Shown here: positions 27,946 through 37,691 of the stretch, piece after piece | Numbering within the stretch: position 1 is the stretch's first letter | Layout: each line of letters opens with the position of its first letter | Assembly: GCF_900104135.1 (NCBI RefSeq) | Contig: NZ_FNIV01000003.1 | Span: 186,001-250,000 of the forward strand | Reading direction: 5' to 3' | DNA: 64,000 nt | Source of the DNA: Halomonas shengliensis | GTDB taxonomy: Bacteria > Pseudomonadota > Gammaproteobacteria > Pseudomonadales > Halomonadaceae | The notes under the pieces: generated by a model | Databases searched by the model: none | Told to the model about the DNA's origin: nothing | Seen by the model: the letters and a program-made list of their open reading frames with translations, nothing else | Program-made: the position numbers and the translations under genes

Positions 27946-28983
27946 ATGCTCGAGAACGATCGCCTGATCGCCGCCGATGCCCGCGAGGGGGAGGAGCCCG
28001 TGGATCGCGCCATCCGCCCCAAGCGACTGTCCGACTACATCGGCCAGCCCCGGGTACGCGAGCAGCTGGAGATCTTCATCGGCGCCGCGCGCGGGCGTAG
28101 CGAGAGCCTCGACCACACCCTGGTGTTCGGGCCTCCCGGGCTCGGCAAGACCACCCTCGCCAACATCATCGCCGAGGAGATGAGCGTCGGGCTCAAGTCC
28201 ACCTCCGGGCCGGTGCTGGAGCGTGCCGGCGACCTCGCCGCCATGCTCACCAACCTCGAGCCCGGGGACGTGCTGTTCATCGACGAGATCCATCGCCTCT
28301 CGCCGGTGGTGGAGGAGATCCTCTACCCGGCCATGGAGGACTTCCAGCTCGACATCGTGATCGGCGAGGGGCCGGCGGCGCGCTCCATCAAGCTCGACCT
28401 GCCGCCCTTCACCCTGGTGGGCGCCACCACCCGCGCGGGACTGCTCACCTCGCCGCTGCGCGACCGCTTCGGGATCGTCCAGCGCCTGGAGTTCTACGCC
28501 ATCGAGGAACTCACCGAGATCGTCGCCCGTTCCGCGCGGCTGATGGGCGTCGAGGCCGACCCGGCCGGGGCGCTGGAGGTGGCGCGCCGCTCCCGGGGCA
28601 CCCCGCGCATCGCCAACCGCCTGCTGAGGCGGGTGCGCGATTACGCCGAGGTGCGCGGCAGCGGGCGCATCGATGCCGCCATCGCCGACCGCGCGCTGGA
28701 CATGCTTCACGTCGACCAGCACGGCCTGGACCACATGGACCGGCGCCTGCTGCTGGCGATGATCGAGAAGTTCGACGGTGGCCCGGTGGGGGTCGACTCC
28801 CTGGCCGCCGCCATCGGCGAGGAGCGCGACACCATCGAGGACGTCATCGAGCCCTACCTGATCCAGCAGGGGCTGATGATGCGCACCGCCCGCGGCCGGG
28901 TGGTGACCCGCCAGGCCTGGCAGCACTTCGGCCTGGCGCCGTCGGAGGCCGCCGAGGACGCGGCGGGGGAGAGGCGTCCATGA
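27946..28983 (+). CDS. ruvB: Holliday junction branch migration ATPase RuvB
   Basis: This 345-residue AAA+ ATPase has Walker [12 protein letters not shown], Walker [10 protein letters not shown], sensor 1 region [10 protein letters not shown], the arginine-finger region LRDRFG, and the C-terminal winged-helix domain ([17 protein letters not shown]). It drives branch migration with RuvA. Length and motifs match the family. The last codon overlaps the start of ybgC in an ATGA junction, so translation is probably coupled. Confidence 0.97.
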   Translation: MLENDRLIAADAREGEEPVDRAIRPKRLSDYIGQPRVREQLEIFIGAARGRSESLDHTLVFGPPGLGKTTLANIIAEEMSVGLKSTSGPVLERAGDLAAMLTNLEPGDVLFIDEIHRLSPVVEEILYPAMEDFQLDIVIGEGPAARSIKLDLPPFTLVGATTRAGLLTSPLRDRFGIVQRLEFYAIEELTEIVARSARLMGVEADPAGALEVARRSRGTPRIANRLLRRVRDYAEVRGSGRIDAAIADRALDMLHVDQHGLDHMDRRLLLAMIEKFDGGPVGVDSLAAAIGEERDTIEDVIEPYLIQQGLMMRTARGRVVTRQAWQHFGLAPSEAAEDAAGERRP

Positions 28984-29396
28984 GTGATTTCCGCCACCCG
29001 GTGCGGGTCTATATCGAGGACACCGATGCCGGCGGCATCGTCTACTACGTCAACTACCTCAAGTACATGGAGCGGGCCCGCAGCGAATGGCTGCGCGCGC
29101 AGGGGATCACCCAGCGCGAGCTGTTCGAGCAGGGCATCCAGCTGGTGGTACACCGCCTGGAGTGTCGCTATGCCAAGCCCGCCCGGCTGGACGACGCGCT
29201 CGAGGTGAGCGCCGAGGTCCTGTCACGGGGTCGCGCCCGGCTGCAGTTCGGCCAGGTGGTGACCCGCCGCGGGGAACCCCTGTGCGAGGCCAGGGTCGAC
29301 ATCGCCTGCCTGGACGCCGAGCGCCTGCGCCCCCGGTCCTGGCCGGCGGCGCTCGCCGAGCGTCTGGCCACCCCTTCTGCCCAATCGCAAGTCTGA
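28980..29396 (+). CDS. ybgC: Tol-Pal-associated acyl-CoA thioesterase YbgC
   Basis: This 138-residue hotdog-fold protein has the family motif [28 protein letters not shown], whose Asp near the N-terminus is catalytic in YbgC-type 4-hydroxybenzoyl-CoA-thioesterase-like enzymes. It overlaps ruvB by 4 bp and precedes tolQ. Its presence at the head of the tol cluster is conserved, although its cellular substrate in the Tol-Pal context is unclear; short-chain acyl-CoA and acyl-ACP have been proposed. Sequence is otherwise ordinary. Confidence 0.95.
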   Translation: MSDFRHPVRVYIEDTDAGGIVYYVNYLKYMERARSEWLRAQGITQRELFEQGIQLVVHRLECRYAKPARLDDALEVSAEVLSRGRARLQFGQVVTRRGEPLCEARVDIACLDAERLRPRSWPAALAERLATPSAQSQV

Positions 29397-29407
29397 CGAG
29401 GATGCCC

Positions 29408-30097
29408 GTGAACGACGCCATGTCCATTCCCCACCTGATCATGAACGCCAGCACCGTGGTGCAGCTGGTGATGCTGCTGCTGGTGCTGGGCTCGATCCTC
29501 TCCTGGGTCGTGATCTTCCAGCGCAGCTTCGTGATGCGCCGGGCGCGCAAGGCCCATCGCCGCTTCGAGGACCGTTTCTGGTCCGGGGTCGACCTCAACG
29601 AGCTCTATCGCGAGGTGCCCCCGGAGCAGGAGACCCAGGGGGGCGAGCACATCTTCCGCGCCGGCTTCCGCGAGTTCAATCGCCTGATGAGCAAGACTCG
29701 CAGCCCCCAGGCGATCCTCGACGGCGTCCAGCGCAGCATGCGGGTGGCGTGGTCCCGGGAGGAGGAGCGCCTCAATCGCCACCTGGTGTTCCTGGCCACG
29801 GTCGCCTCGGCCAGCCCCTACATCGGCCTGTTCGGCACCGTCTGGGGCATCATGGGCTCCTTCCAGTCGCTCTCCATGGCCCAGCAGGCGACGCTGGCCA
29901 CCGTCGCGCCGTGGATCGCCGAGGCCCTGATCGCGACCGCCATGGGCCTGTTCGCGGCGATCCCCGCGGTGATCTTCTACAACCGCCTCTCCTCGGAGTC
30001 CGGCCGCCTGCTCGGCAAGTACGAGGACTTCGCCGAGGAGTTCCACTCCATCCTGCACCGCAACCTGCAGGGCCGCGGCGACGCCGCCGGCGCCTGA
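29408..30097 (+). CDS. tolQ: Tol-Pal system protein TolQ
   Basis: This 229-residue (from the GTG at 29408) MotA/ExbB/TolQ-family protein has three predicted membrane segments (about 12-35, 130-155 and 165-190), with the conserved LFGTVWGIMGSF and TAMGLFAAIPAVIFYNR in the last two. TolQ and TolR form the proton-driven stator that energises TolA. The GTG is chosen because GAGG lies six bases upstream; the ATG at 29402 sits directly on that site and the ATG at 29420 is 18 bp away. It begins 11 bp after ybgC. Confidence 0.94.
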   Translation: MNDAMSIPHLIMNASTVVQLVMLLLVLGSILSWVVIFQRSFVMRRARKAHRRFEDRFWSGVDLNELYREVPPEQETQGGEHIFRAGFREFNRLMSKTRSPQAILDGVQRSMRVAWSREEERLNRHLVFLATVASASPYIGLFGTVWGIMGSFQSLSMAQQATLATVAPWIAEALIATAMGLFAAIPAVIFYNRLSSESGRLLGKYEDFAEEFHSILHRNLQGRGDAAGA

Positions 30098-30110
30098 GGG
30101 AGGTTTCGCC

Positions 30111-30554
<444 letters not shown>

Positions 30555-30561
30555 CGTCGCC

Positions 30562-31671
30562 ATGGCCAGACGACACGAGCGGGTCGGCTACGGGCTGCCG
30601 ACGCTGCTGGCGGTCGGGCTCCACGCCCTGGTGCTGCTGGTCAGCGTGATCAGCCTGCCCGCCCGGGAGCCCCCACCGCAGAGTTCCTCCATCGTCCAGG
30701 CGACCCTGGTCAGCACCGAGACCGTGACCGACCAGGCCCAGCGCGCCGAGGAGGCCCGCCAGCGTGCCATGGCCCGTCAGGCGGAGGAGGCACGCCAGGC
30801 CGAGGAGCAGGCCCGCCAGGAGGCGGAGGCCGCCGCCCGTGACGCCGAGCGCCAGGCCCAGGCCGAGCGTGAGGCGGCCGCCGAGGCGGAGGAGGCGTCG
30901 CGTCGCGCGGCCGAGGAGGCGGCGGCCGAGGCGGCCCGCCGCGCGGAGCAGGCCGAGGCCGAGGCTCACCAGCGCGAGCAGGCCGAGGAGCAGCGCCAGG
31001 CCGCGGAAGCCGAAGCCGAACGCCGCCGCCAGCAGGAAGCCGAGGCGGAGCGTCGCCGCCAGGAGGAGGCCGAGGCGGAGCGTCGCCGCCAGGAGGAGGC
31101 CGAGGCCGAACGTCGCCGCCAGCAGGAGGCCGAAGCCGAACGCCGTCGCCAGGAGGAGGCCGAAGCCGAACGCCGTCGCCAGGAGGAGGCCGAAGCCGAA
31201 CGCCGTCGCCAGGAGGAGGCCGAGGCCGAACGTCGCCGCCAGGAGGAGGCCGAAGCCGAGCGCCGTCTCCAGGAGGAGGCCGAGGCGGCTCGGCTCGCCC
31301 GCGAGCAGGCCGAGGCAGAGATGCAGCGGCTGATCGAGGGCGCCGAGGAGCGTGTCGCCAATGCGCAGCAGGGGCAGCAGGCGGCCAACGACTTCATCGC
31401 CCTGGTCAGGCGTGCGGTGGAGCAGGCGTGGCGCATCCCGCCCAACGTCGCCGCCGGCACCAGCGTCGAGATCGCCGTGCGCCTGGGCCCCTCCGGCGAG
31501 CTGTTCGCTGCCGAGGTGCGCCGTGCCAGCGGCGACGGTGCCTTCGACCGCTCAGCCCTCCAGGCCGTGGAGGCCGCCGCGCCGTTCGCCGAACTGCGAC
31601 AGTTGCCAGCCGGCGTCCAACGCGACTACCGTCAATTCAACCTGCGTTTCACACCGGGAGACGTCCGCTGA
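30562..31671 (+). CDS. tolA: Tol-Pal system protein TolA
   Basis: This 369-residue protein has an N-terminal membrane segment (about residues 10-30, [18 protein letters not shown]), a long Ala/Glu/Arg helical domain II (about 60-270) and a small C-terminal domain III ending [13 protein letters not shown] that would bind TolB and Pal. Domain II contains nine 10-residue repeats of EAERRRQ(E/Q)EA form, encoded by 30-bp DNA repeats; copy number may vary between strains. Its stop overlaps the tolB start (TGATGA). Confidence 0.95.
   Translation: MARRHERVGYGLPTLLAVGLHALVLLVSVISLPAREPPPQSSSIVQATLVSTETVTDQAQRAEEARQRAMARQAEEARQAEEQARQEAEAAARDAERQAQAEREAAAEAEEASRRAAEEAAAEAARRAEQAEAEAHQREQAEEQRQAAEAEAERRRQQEAEAERRRQEEAEAERRRQEEAEAERRRQQEAEAERRRQEEAEAERRRQEEAEAERRRQEEAEAERRRQEEAEAERRLQEEAEAARLAREQAEAEMQRLIEGAEERVANAQQGQQAANDFIALVRRAVEQAWRIPPNVAAGTSVEIAVRLGPSGELFAAEVRRASGDGAFDRSALQAVEAAAPFAELRQLPAGVQRDYRQFNLRFTPGDVR
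31012..31281 (+). repeat. Nine tandem 30-bp repeats within tolA
   Basis: The repeats encode EAERRR/LQ(E/Q)EA and extend the TolA helical domain. The units differ by synonymous changes (for example CGCCGC, CGTCGC and CGCCGT for Arg-Arg) and the Q/E switch, with the last unit carrying a Leu for Arg. Such repeats could change by slippage or recombination. Confidence 0.9.
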
Positions 31672-32957
31672 TGAAAGCCATGATGACCGCCTGGCTGACC
31701 GCCGCCCTGCTGCTGGCGAGCCAGCTTGCCCAGGCCAACCTGACCATCGAGATCACCCGCGGCAACGAGAGCGCGACCCCCATCGCCGTGGTGCCCTTCG
31801 CCGGCGGCGAGGGGCTGCCCGAGGATGTCGCCCAGGTGGTGCACGACGACCTCGAGCGCAGCGGCTACTTCGAGCCGCTGCCACGCCGCCAGATGATGGA
31901 CCAGCCCAGCGAGAGCGAGCAGGTCCGCTTCGGCGACTGGCAGGCCCTCGATACGCGCTACCTGGTGGTGGGCAGCGCCGAACGCGAGGGCGACGGCTAC
32001 CGGCTGCGCTATGAGCTGCTCGACGTGAGCGGCGAGCAGCGCATGCTGGGTGAGGTGGTCACCGCCGATGCCGGCGGGCTGCGCGGTGCCGCCCACTACA
32101 TCAGCGATCAGGTGTTCGAGGCGATCACCGACATCCGCGGCGCCTTCTCGACCCGCATCGCCTACGTCACCTCCCAGGGGGTGGGCGACGACATGCAGTT
32201 CGCCCTCTACGTGGCGGACGCCGACGGCCACAACAGCCAGCAGGTGCTGAGCTCGCGGGAGCCGATCCTCTCGCCCAGCTGGTCGCCGGACGGCGGCAAG
32301 CTCGCCTACGTCTCCTTCGAGACCGAGCGGCCGGCCATCTATGTGCAGGAGCTCGGCTCCGGCAAGCGGGCGCGGCTCACCGACTTCCAGGGCCTCAACA
32401 GCGCCCCGGCCTGGTCGCCGGATGGCCGTCGGCTCGCCATGTCGCTCTCCAAGGATGGCCAGCCCGATATCTACGTGATGGATATCGCCTCGCGCAACCT
32501 GCAGCGCCTCACCCGCGACTCGGCCATCGACACCGAGCCCTCCTGGGCGCCGGACGGGCGCAGCCTGGTGTTCACCTCGGACCGCAGCGGCGGCCCCCAG
32601 CTCTATCGCCACGACCTCGGCAGCGGCGAGCAGAAGCGCCTCACCTTCACCGGCAACTACAATGCCCGCGGCCGCTTCTCTCCCGACGGCGAGTCGCTGT
32701 TCCTGATCCACCGCTCGGATCGCGGCTATCAGGTCGCGCGCCAGGACCTGGATAGCGGCCGCCTGGTCACGCTGAGCGATTCACGCTGGGACGAGTCGCC
32801 CAGTGTTGCCCCCAACGGCACCATGGTACTCTTCGCCACCCAGCAGGGTAACAGCGGGGTGCTGGGGGCCGTCACCGCCGATGGGCGCGCGTCCTTCCGC
32901 CTGCCCTCGGCTCGGGGTGATGTGCGCGAGCCCGCGTGGTCACCTTTTCTGAACTGA
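31671..32957 (+). CDS. tolB: Tol-Pal system beta-propeller protein TolB
   Basis: This 428-residue periplasmic protein has a cleavable signal peptide ([22 protein letters not shown], likely cut after AQA), an N-terminal alpha/beta domain and a C-terminal beta-propeller with repeated [24 protein letters not shown] and GRFSPDG motifs. TolB binds Pal and TolA. It begins on the last base of the tolA stop, so translational coupling is likely. A Met three codons later is an alternative start. Confidence 0.95.
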   Translation: MKAMMTAWLTAALLLASQLAQANLTIEITRGNESATPIAVVPFAGGEGLPEDVAQVVHDDLERSGYFEPLPRRQMMDQPSESEQVRFGDWQALDTRYLVVGSAEREGDGYRLRYELLDVSGEQRMLGEVVTADAGGLRGAAHYISDQVFEAITDIRGAFSTRIAYVTSQGVGDDMQFALYVADADGHNSQQVLSSREPILSPSWSPDGGKLAYVSFETERPAIYVQELGSGKRARLTDFQGLNSAPAWSPDGRRLAMSLSKDGQPDIYVMDIASRNLQRLTRDSAIDTEPSWAPDGRSLVFTSDRSGGPQLYRHDLGSGEQKRLTFTGNYNARGRFSPDGESLFLIHRSDRGYQVARQDLDSGRLVTLSDSRWDESPSVAPNGTMVLFATQQGNSGVLGAVTADGRASFRLPSARGDVREPAWSPFLN

Positions 32958-32976
32958 TCTTTCAGGAGTGCAAGAG

Positions 32977-33510
32977 ATGCAATTCAAGCCCTACGCCCGT
33001 TCCCTGGCGATCGCCTTCTCGCTGGCCCTGGTGGCCGGCTGCTCCAGCACCGGCGGCACCCAGGACGGCAGCATGGATGGCGGCGTCGCCGGCTCCGGCG
33101 CCAGCAGCAGCGGGGTGAGCGGTGGCCAGGCCAGCGGCTCCGGCTATGGCGGCACCGCCGGCCAGCAGGCCGACGGCCGCATCCCCCAGCAGCGCACCAT
33201 CTACTTCGCCTTCGACAGCGACGTGATCCGCCCCGAGTTCGAGTCAGTGCTGGCCGCCAACGCCCGCTTCCTGCGCGAGAACGGCAATGCCAGCGTGGTG
33301 CTCCAGGGGCATACCGACGAGCGCGGTACCCGCGAGTACAACCTGGCGCTGGGCGAGCGTCGTGCCAATGCGGTGGAGCAGTTCCTCTCCGTGCAGGGCG
33401 TCTCCCCCTCCCAGGTCGAGGTGGTGAGCTACGGTGAGGAGCGTCCCGCCGCCCGCGGCCAGAACGAAGAGGCCTACGCCCAGAACCGTCGTGTCGTGTT
33501 CGCCTACTGA
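32977..33510 (+). CDS. pal: Peptidoglycan-associated lipoprotein Pal
   Basis: This 177-residue lipoprotein has a lipobox (LVAGC) after a short signal sequence, a Gly/Ser-rich flexible linker, and an OmpA-like domain with the peptidoglycan-binding segment FAFDSDVIRPEF and LQGHTDERGTREYNLALGERRA. Pal tethers the outer membrane to the wall and is mobilised by TolA-TolB. The ATG at 32977 is used; a GTG three codons earlier lies in the likely ribosome-binding site (CAGGAG). The linker is longer than in E. coli. Confidence 0.96.
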   Translation: MQFKPYARSLAIAFSLALVAGCSSTGGTQDGSMDGGVAGSGASSSGVSGGQASGSGYGGTAGQQADGRIPQQRTIYFAFDSDVIRPEFESVLAANARFLRENGNASVVLQGHTDERGTREYNLALGERRANAVEQFLSVQGVSPSQVEVVSYGEERPAARGQNEEAYAQNRRVVFAY

Positions 33511-33539
33511 GGCGACCCCAAGCGACGAGGGAGAGACAC

Positions 33540-34316
33540 ATGAGACACGGTCTGAAAGGACTGTGCGGCGCGGGAGCCCTGGTGCTCCCGCTCGCCGTAT
33601 GGCTACCCGCCCTGGCCCAGCAGCCGGTGGTGGAGGACCTCACCGCGCAGCCCAGCTCGTTCTACCAGCAGACGGATACCCGCGAGTCGGCCGGCGGCAA
33701 CCTGGTGATCTTCAACCAGGTGCAGCAGCACCAGGAGGAGCTGCGCCGCCTGCGTGGCCAGGTCGAGGAGCTGCGCCACCAGCTCGAGCAGCTGCGCAGC
33801 CAGACCCGCCAGCAGTACCTCGACCTCGAGGATCGCCTGGCCTCGGCATCGGCCGGCATGACCGCGCCGGCCGAGCAGGCCGTGGACGAGGAGGCCGCCC
33901 GCCAGGTGGCCGAGGCGCCGGCGCCGAATGCCGTCGACGCCGGCGTCCAGGAGGCCTACCAGCAGGCCTTCGGCCATGTCCAGGCCCGCGAGTTCGACCG
34001 CGCGATCGCCGCCTTCGAGGCCTTTGTCGGCGACCACCCTGACAGCCGGCTGACCCCCAACGCCCACTACTGGCTGGGCGAGCTGCACGCCGCGGAAGGG
34101 CGCCTGGCACCCGCCGAGGCCGCCTTCACCACCGTGCTCGAGGCGTACCCGGAGAGCAGCAAGGTGCCGGACGCCCTCTACAAGCTGGGCCTGCTCAAGG
34201 CGCGCCAGGGCGAGCCGGAGGCCGGCCGCGAGCTGCTCGAGCGGGTGCGCCAGGAGTACCCCGAGAGCACCGCGGCGGGGCTGGCCGGCGACTTCCTGCG
34301 CCAGGCCGGCAACTGA
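33540..34316 (+). CDS. cpoB: Cell division coordinator CpoB (YbgF)
   Basis: This 258-residue periplasmic protein has a signal peptide (to about ALAQ), an N-terminal coiled coil (residues about 55-95, with heptad-like Leu/Glu/Gln) and C-terminal TPR repeats (AFGHVQAREFDRAIAAFEAFV, LTPNAHYWLGELHAAEGRL and VPDALYKLGLLKARQGE). CpoB links Tol-Pal to PBP1B activity during division. It follows pal by 29 bp and closes the tol cluster. The length and layout match the family. Confidence 0.94.
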   Translation: MRHGLKGLCGAGALVLPLAVWLPALAQQPVVEDLTAQPSSFYQQTDTRESAGGNLVIFNQVQQHQEELRRLRGQVEELRHQLEQLRSQTRQQYLDLEDRLASASAGMTAPAEQAVDEEAARQVAEAPAPNAVDAGVQEAYQQAFGHVQAREFDRAIAAFEAFVGDHPDSRLTPNAHYWLGELHAAEGRLAPAEAAFTTVLEAYPESSKVPDALYKLGLLKARQGEPEAGRELLERVRQEYPESTAAGLAGDFLRQAGN

Positions 34317-34332
34317 TCATCGAGGAGAGTCC

Positions 34333-35097
34333 ATGACCACCTGCAAGATCGACTACCAGGCACCCGAGGGGCTGCTCGCCGACCGCGTGATCCTGGTCAC
34401 CGGGGCCGGCGACGGCATCGGCCGGGCGGCGGCCCTGGCCTATGCCCGTCATGGGGCCACGGTGATCCTGCTGGGCCGCACCATCGCCAAGCTGGAGGCG
34501 GTGTACGACGAGATCGAGGCCGCCGGCGGGGCGCAGCCGGCGATCTTTCCGCTCAACTTCGAGGGGGCGACGCTCAAGGACTACTACGACATGGCCGAGA
34601 CCCTGGACCGGGAGTTCGGCCGTCTCGACGGCATCCTCCACAACGCCGGCCTGCTGGGGCGCATCATGCCCTTCGAGCAGTACAACCCGGAGCTGTGGGA
34701 GCAGGTGATGCAGGTCAACATTAACGGCCCGATCTGGATGACCCAGGCGCTGCTGCCGCTGCTCAAGAGCTCGCCGGACGCCTCGGTGATCTTCACCTCC
34801 TCCAGCGTGGGGCGGCGGGGCCGGGCCTACTGGGGCGCCTACTCGGTCTCCAAGTTCGCCACCGAGGGCTTCATGGAGCTGCTCGCCGACGAGCTCGAGC
34901 ACCTCGGCAGCATCCGCGTCAACAGCCTCAACCCCGGCGCGACACGCACCGCCATGCGCAAGACAGCCTATCCCGGGGAGAACGAGATGACGCTGCGCAC
35001 CCCCGAGGAGATCATGCCCACCTACCTGTGGCTGATGGGGCCGGAGAGCCGCGGCCACAACGGCGAGCGCTTCGACGCCCAGCCGCCAAAGGCCTGA
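34333..35097 (+). CDS. yciK: YciK-type short-chain oxidoreductase
   Basis: This 254-residue SDR has the cofactor motif VTGAGDGIGRA, NAG in LHNAGLLGRI, and the catalytic Ser-Tyr-Lys in FTSSSVGRRGRAYWGAYSVSKFA. It is closest to the YciK family, of unknown substrate, found in many gammaproteobacteria next to ubiG/mupP. The GATRTAMRKTAYPGE segment and the acidic C-terminus fit. GAGGAGAG lies upstream. A strong terminator follows, and the gene converges with mupP/ubiG, as in several Pseudomonas genomes. Confidence 0.88.
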   Translation: MTTCKIDYQAPEGLLADRVILVTGAGDGIGRAAALAYARHGATVILLGRTIAKLEAVYDEIEAAGGAQPAIFPLNFEGATLKDYYDMAETLDREFGRLDGILHNAGLLGRIMPFEQYNPELWEQVMQVNINGPIWMTQALLPLLKSSPDASVIFTSSSVGRRGRAYWGAYSVSKFATEGFMELLADELEHLGSIRVNSLNPGATRTAMRKTAYPGENEMTLRTPEEIMPTYLWLMGPESRGHNGERFDAQPPKA

Positions 35098-35114
35098 CCC
35101 AAGGCGATGACGCG

Positions 35115-35153
35115 AGCGGCGGCGGTGACAGGTCTGTCACCGCCGCCGCTTTT
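35115..35153 (+). terminator. Perfect 16-bp terminator hairpin after yciK
   Basis: AGCGGCGGCGGTGACA (35115-35130) pairs exactly with TGTCACCGCCGCCGCT (35135-35150) around GGTC, followed by TTT. It lies between convergent genes and may work both ways. Confidence 0.85.
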
Positions 35154-35161
35154 GTGCTTTC

Positions 35162-35821
35162 TCAACCCAGCGCCGCCGCCAGCGCCTCGCCGGTCTCGAA
35201 CCAGAGATCGGCGGGCCAGCGACGATAGTCATCCGCCGTCTCGGTATACCCCCAGCCCACCGCCACGGCCGCCATGCCGGCGGCACGGGCCGCCTGGATG
35301 TCGCGCAGATGGTCGCCAATGTACCAGCACGCCTGCGGGCTTACCCCGAGGCGTCGCGCCGCCTCGTGGAGCGGCGCCGGGTCGGGCTTCTTGACGGGCA
35401 GGTCGTCGGCGCACAGCAGGGCACCGGGGCTGAGGGCCAGGGCCTCCACCAGGGGCGCGGCATAGGCGCGGGGCTTGTTGGTGACGATGCCCCAGGGCGC
35501 GCCGGCGGCCTCCCAGGCCTCGAGCAGCGGGGCGAGCGAGGGGAACACCCGGCTCTCCGCCGCCACCGCCTCGCCGTAGGCGGCGAGCAGGAAGGTGCGG
35601 GCCTCGTCGTGGCCCGGTGCCTCCCGGGCCAGCCCCAGGGCGAGCTCGACCAGGGCGCTGCCGCCGTTGGAGACCTGGGCGCGGATCACCGGGTAGGGCA
35701 GGGCGGAGAGCCCGTGGTGGGCGCGCAGGGCGTTGGTGGCCCGGGCCAGGTCCGGGGCGGTGTCCACCAGGGCCCCGTCGAGGTCGAAGAGCAGGGCAGC
35801 GGGTCGCGTGAGGGCGGTCAC
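35162..35821 (-). CDS. mupP: HAD-superfamily phosphatase, MupP-like
   Basis: This 219-residue HAD hydrolase has the nucleophile motif [12 protein letters not shown] (Asp13/Asp15), [22 protein letters not shown] and [15 protein letters not shown]. Position 17 is Ala where most DxDG(T/V) motifs have Thr or Val. Sequence ([14 protein letters not shown], the WGIVTNKP segment) and location beside ubiG and yciK match Pseudomonas MupP, a N-acetylmuramic acid 6-phosphate phosphatase of peptidoglycan recycling; a plain phosphoglycolate phosphatase (Gph) is the alternative. The GTG start overlaps the ubiG stop by 4 bp (GTGA), so translation is coupled. Confidence 0.75.
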   Translation of the reverse strand: MTALTRPAALLFDLDGALVDTAPDLARATNALRAHHGLSALPYPVIRAQVSNGGSALVELALGLAREAPGHDEARTFLLAAYGEAVAAESRVFPSLAPLLEAWEAAGAPWGIVTNKPRAYAAPLVEALALSPGALLCADDLPVKKPDPAPLHEAARRLGVSPQACWYIGDHLRDIQAARAAGMAAVAVGWGYTETADDYRRWPADLWFETGEALAAALG

Positions 35822-36543
35822 GAGGCGTCCCGCCGGCAGTGCATCAGGTAGTTGACCGAGACATCGCTGGGGTGGAGCCGGTAGCGCCGCGTCAGCGGGT
35901 TGTAGACCAGGCCGCTCTGCTCGCGCACCGCGAGGCCCGCCTGGCGACACCAGCCGGCCAGCTCCGCCGGACGGATGAAGCGCTTGTAGTCGTGGGTGCC
36001 CCGGGGCACCAGTCGCAGCAGGTACTCGGCGGCCACCACGCCCAGCGCCAGGGCCTTGGGATTGCGATTGAGGGTCGAGAAGAACACCTGCCCGCCGGGC
36101 TTCACCAGGCTCGCGCAGGCGCGGACCACCGAGGCCGGGTCCGGGACATGCTCGAGCATCTCCAGGCAGGTGACCACGTCGAAGCTTCCCGGGGCCTGCT
36201 CGGCCAGCGCCTCGACGCTGACCCGCCGATAGTCGATGGCAAGCCCGCTCTCCTCGGCGTGCAGGCGGGCCACCCCCAGCGGCGCCTCACCCAGGTCGAT
36301 GCCGGTCACCTCGGCCCCGCGGTGGGCCATGCCCTCGGCCAGGATGCCGCCGCCGCAGCCCACGTCCAGAACCCGGCGCTCGGCGAGCCCCGCCCGGGCG
36401 TCGATGAAGTCCAGGCGCAGCGGGTTGATGTCGTGGAGCGGCTTGAACTCCCCCTCGCGGTCCCACCAGCGGCCGGCCAGGGCCTCGAACTTGGCGATCT
36501 CGCCGGGATCCACGTTGTCCGCTGAGGTCGATGTTGCGCCCAT
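35818..36543 (-). CDS. ubiG: UbiG: ubiquinone O-methyltransferase
   Basis: This 241-residue SAM-dependent methyltransferase has motif [17 protein letters not shown], then GIDL, and the UbiG-type segments [16 protein letters not shown] and [37 protein letters not shown]. UbiG performs the two O-methylations of ubiquinone synthesis. The start at 36543 is chosen for GGAGAGCG upstream and the family N-terminus with [19 protein letters not shown]. It is translationally coupled to the downstream mupP-like gene. Confidence 0.95.
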   Translation of the reverse strand: MGATSTSADNVDPGEIAKFEALAGRWWDREGEFKPLHDINPLRLDFIDARAGLAERRVLDVGCGGGILAEGMAHRGAEVTGIDLGEAPLGVARLHAEESGLAIDYRRVSVEALAEQAPGSFDVVTCLEMLEHVPDPASVVRACASLVKPGGQVFFSTLNRNPKALALGVVAAEYLLRLVPRGTHDYKRFIRPAELAGWCRQAGLAVREQSGLVYNPLTRRYRLHPSDVSVNYLMHCRRDAS

Positions 36544-36667
36544 CTGCGCTCTCCGTTGCTGATTCATGGTGCGGGACTGCTGCATGGTGCGGCCCCTGGC
36601 CCGGTTGTTGGCCTGACGCGACAGTCGCCGTCGTCGGGTCGACACAGTGGCAGCCCGGGTCGCGTCC

Positions 36668-36687
36668 GGTATCATGCCCATGATACC
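36668..36687. promoter_or_regulatory. Perfect 20-bp palindrome in the ubiG-galU divergent spacer
   Basis: GGTATCATG (36668-36676) and CATGATACC (36679-36687) are exact reverse complements around CC. Each arm contains TATCAT, a possible -10. It lies in the 255-bp region between divergent ubiG and galU and could be an operator; no known regulator is assigned. Confidence 0.4.
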
Positions 36688-36798
36688 CGTTCTCGGGGAG
36701 GCATTCCCATGCCACCTGTCCTGGCCACTTCCCCGGGAAGGGGCGCCGCGACCCGCGGCGCCATCCACTGACGCTGAGAGATCGACAAGGACTTCATC

Positions 36799-37689
36799 AT
36801 GATTCGCAAGGCCGTGCTTCCCGTCGCCGGTTTCGGCACCCGCTGCCTGCCGGCCTCCAAGGCGATTCCCAAGGAGATGATCACCATCGTCGACCGCCCG
36901 GTGATCCAGTACGTGGTCCAGGAGGCGGTGGCCGCCGGCATCCGCGACATCGTGCTGGTCACCCATGGCAGCAAGGGCGCCATCGAGAACCACTTCGACA
37001 AGCACTTCGAACTGGAGGCGAGCCTCGAGGCCAAGGGCAAGCACGAGCTCCTGGAGGAGCTGCGCGCCATCGTCCCGGAGGACGTCAACATCATCAGCGT
37101 GCGCCAGTCCGAGCCCCTGGGCCTGGGCCACGCCGTGCTCTGCGCCCGCCCGGTGGTAGGCGACGACGAGCCCTTCGCGGTGCTGCTGCCCGATGTGCTG
37201 GTGGACGACGAGGGGCTTGCGCGCAACGACCTCGCCGGCATGCTTGAGGCCTTCGAACGCACCGGCCGTGCCCAGCTGATGGTCGAGGAGGTGCCCCACG
37301 AGATGACCCACAAGTACGGCATCGTGGATACCGGCGGCGACGCGCCGGGGCCCGGCGAGTCCCGTCCCCTGGTGGGGGTGGTGGAGAAGCCCGCGGTGGA
37401 GGAGGCCCCCTCCGACCTGGCGGTGATCGGTCGCTATGCCCTGCCCGGACGCATCTTCCCGCTGCTCGCCGAGACGCCGCCCGGCGCCGGCGACGAGATC
37501 CAGCTCACCGACGCCATCGAGACCCTGCGCCGCCAGGAGGGGGTCGATGCCTACCGCATGCGCGGCAAGACCTTCGACTGCGGCCACCAGCTCGGCTACC
37601 TCGAGGCGATCCTCGCCTACGGGCAGCGCCACCCCCGCTACGGCCAGGGCTTCCGCGAGCTGCTGTCCCGCTACGCCGGGGAGGCGTGA
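36799..37689 (+). CDS. galU: UTP-glucose-1-phosphate uridylyltransferase
   Basis: This 296-residue nucleotidyltransferase has the N-terminal [21 protein letters not shown] signature (pyrophosphorylase loop GxGTR), the VEKP motif ([11 protein letters not shown]) and the [10 protein letters not shown] segment. It makes UDP-glucose from UTP and glucose-1-phosphate. The gene overlaps the start region of the downstream UGD-like gene (its TGA is at 37687-37689 and the next ATG at 37692). It is divergent from ubiG. Length (296) is family-like. Confidence 0.95.
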   Translation: MIRKAVLPVAGFGTRCLPASKAIPKEMITIVDRPVIQYVVQEAVAAGIRDIVLVTHGSKGAIENHFDKHFELEASLEAKGKHELLEELRAIVPEDVNIISVRQSEPLGLGHAVLCARPVVGDDEPFAVLLPDVLVDDEGLARNDLAGMLEAFERTGRAQLMVEEVPHEMTHKYGIVDTGGDAPGPGESRPLVGVVEKPAVEEAPSDLAVIGRYALPGRIFPLLAETPPGAGDEIQLTDAIETLRRQEGVDAYRMRGKTFDCGHQLGYLEAILAYGQRHPRYGQGFRELLSRYAGEA

Positions 37690-37691
37690 GC

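Noticed and set aside
36556..36771. 71-codon ORF in the ubiG-galU spacer
   Set aside because: It covers the palindrome and probable promoters, has no Shine-Dalgarno sequence and is not domain-like.
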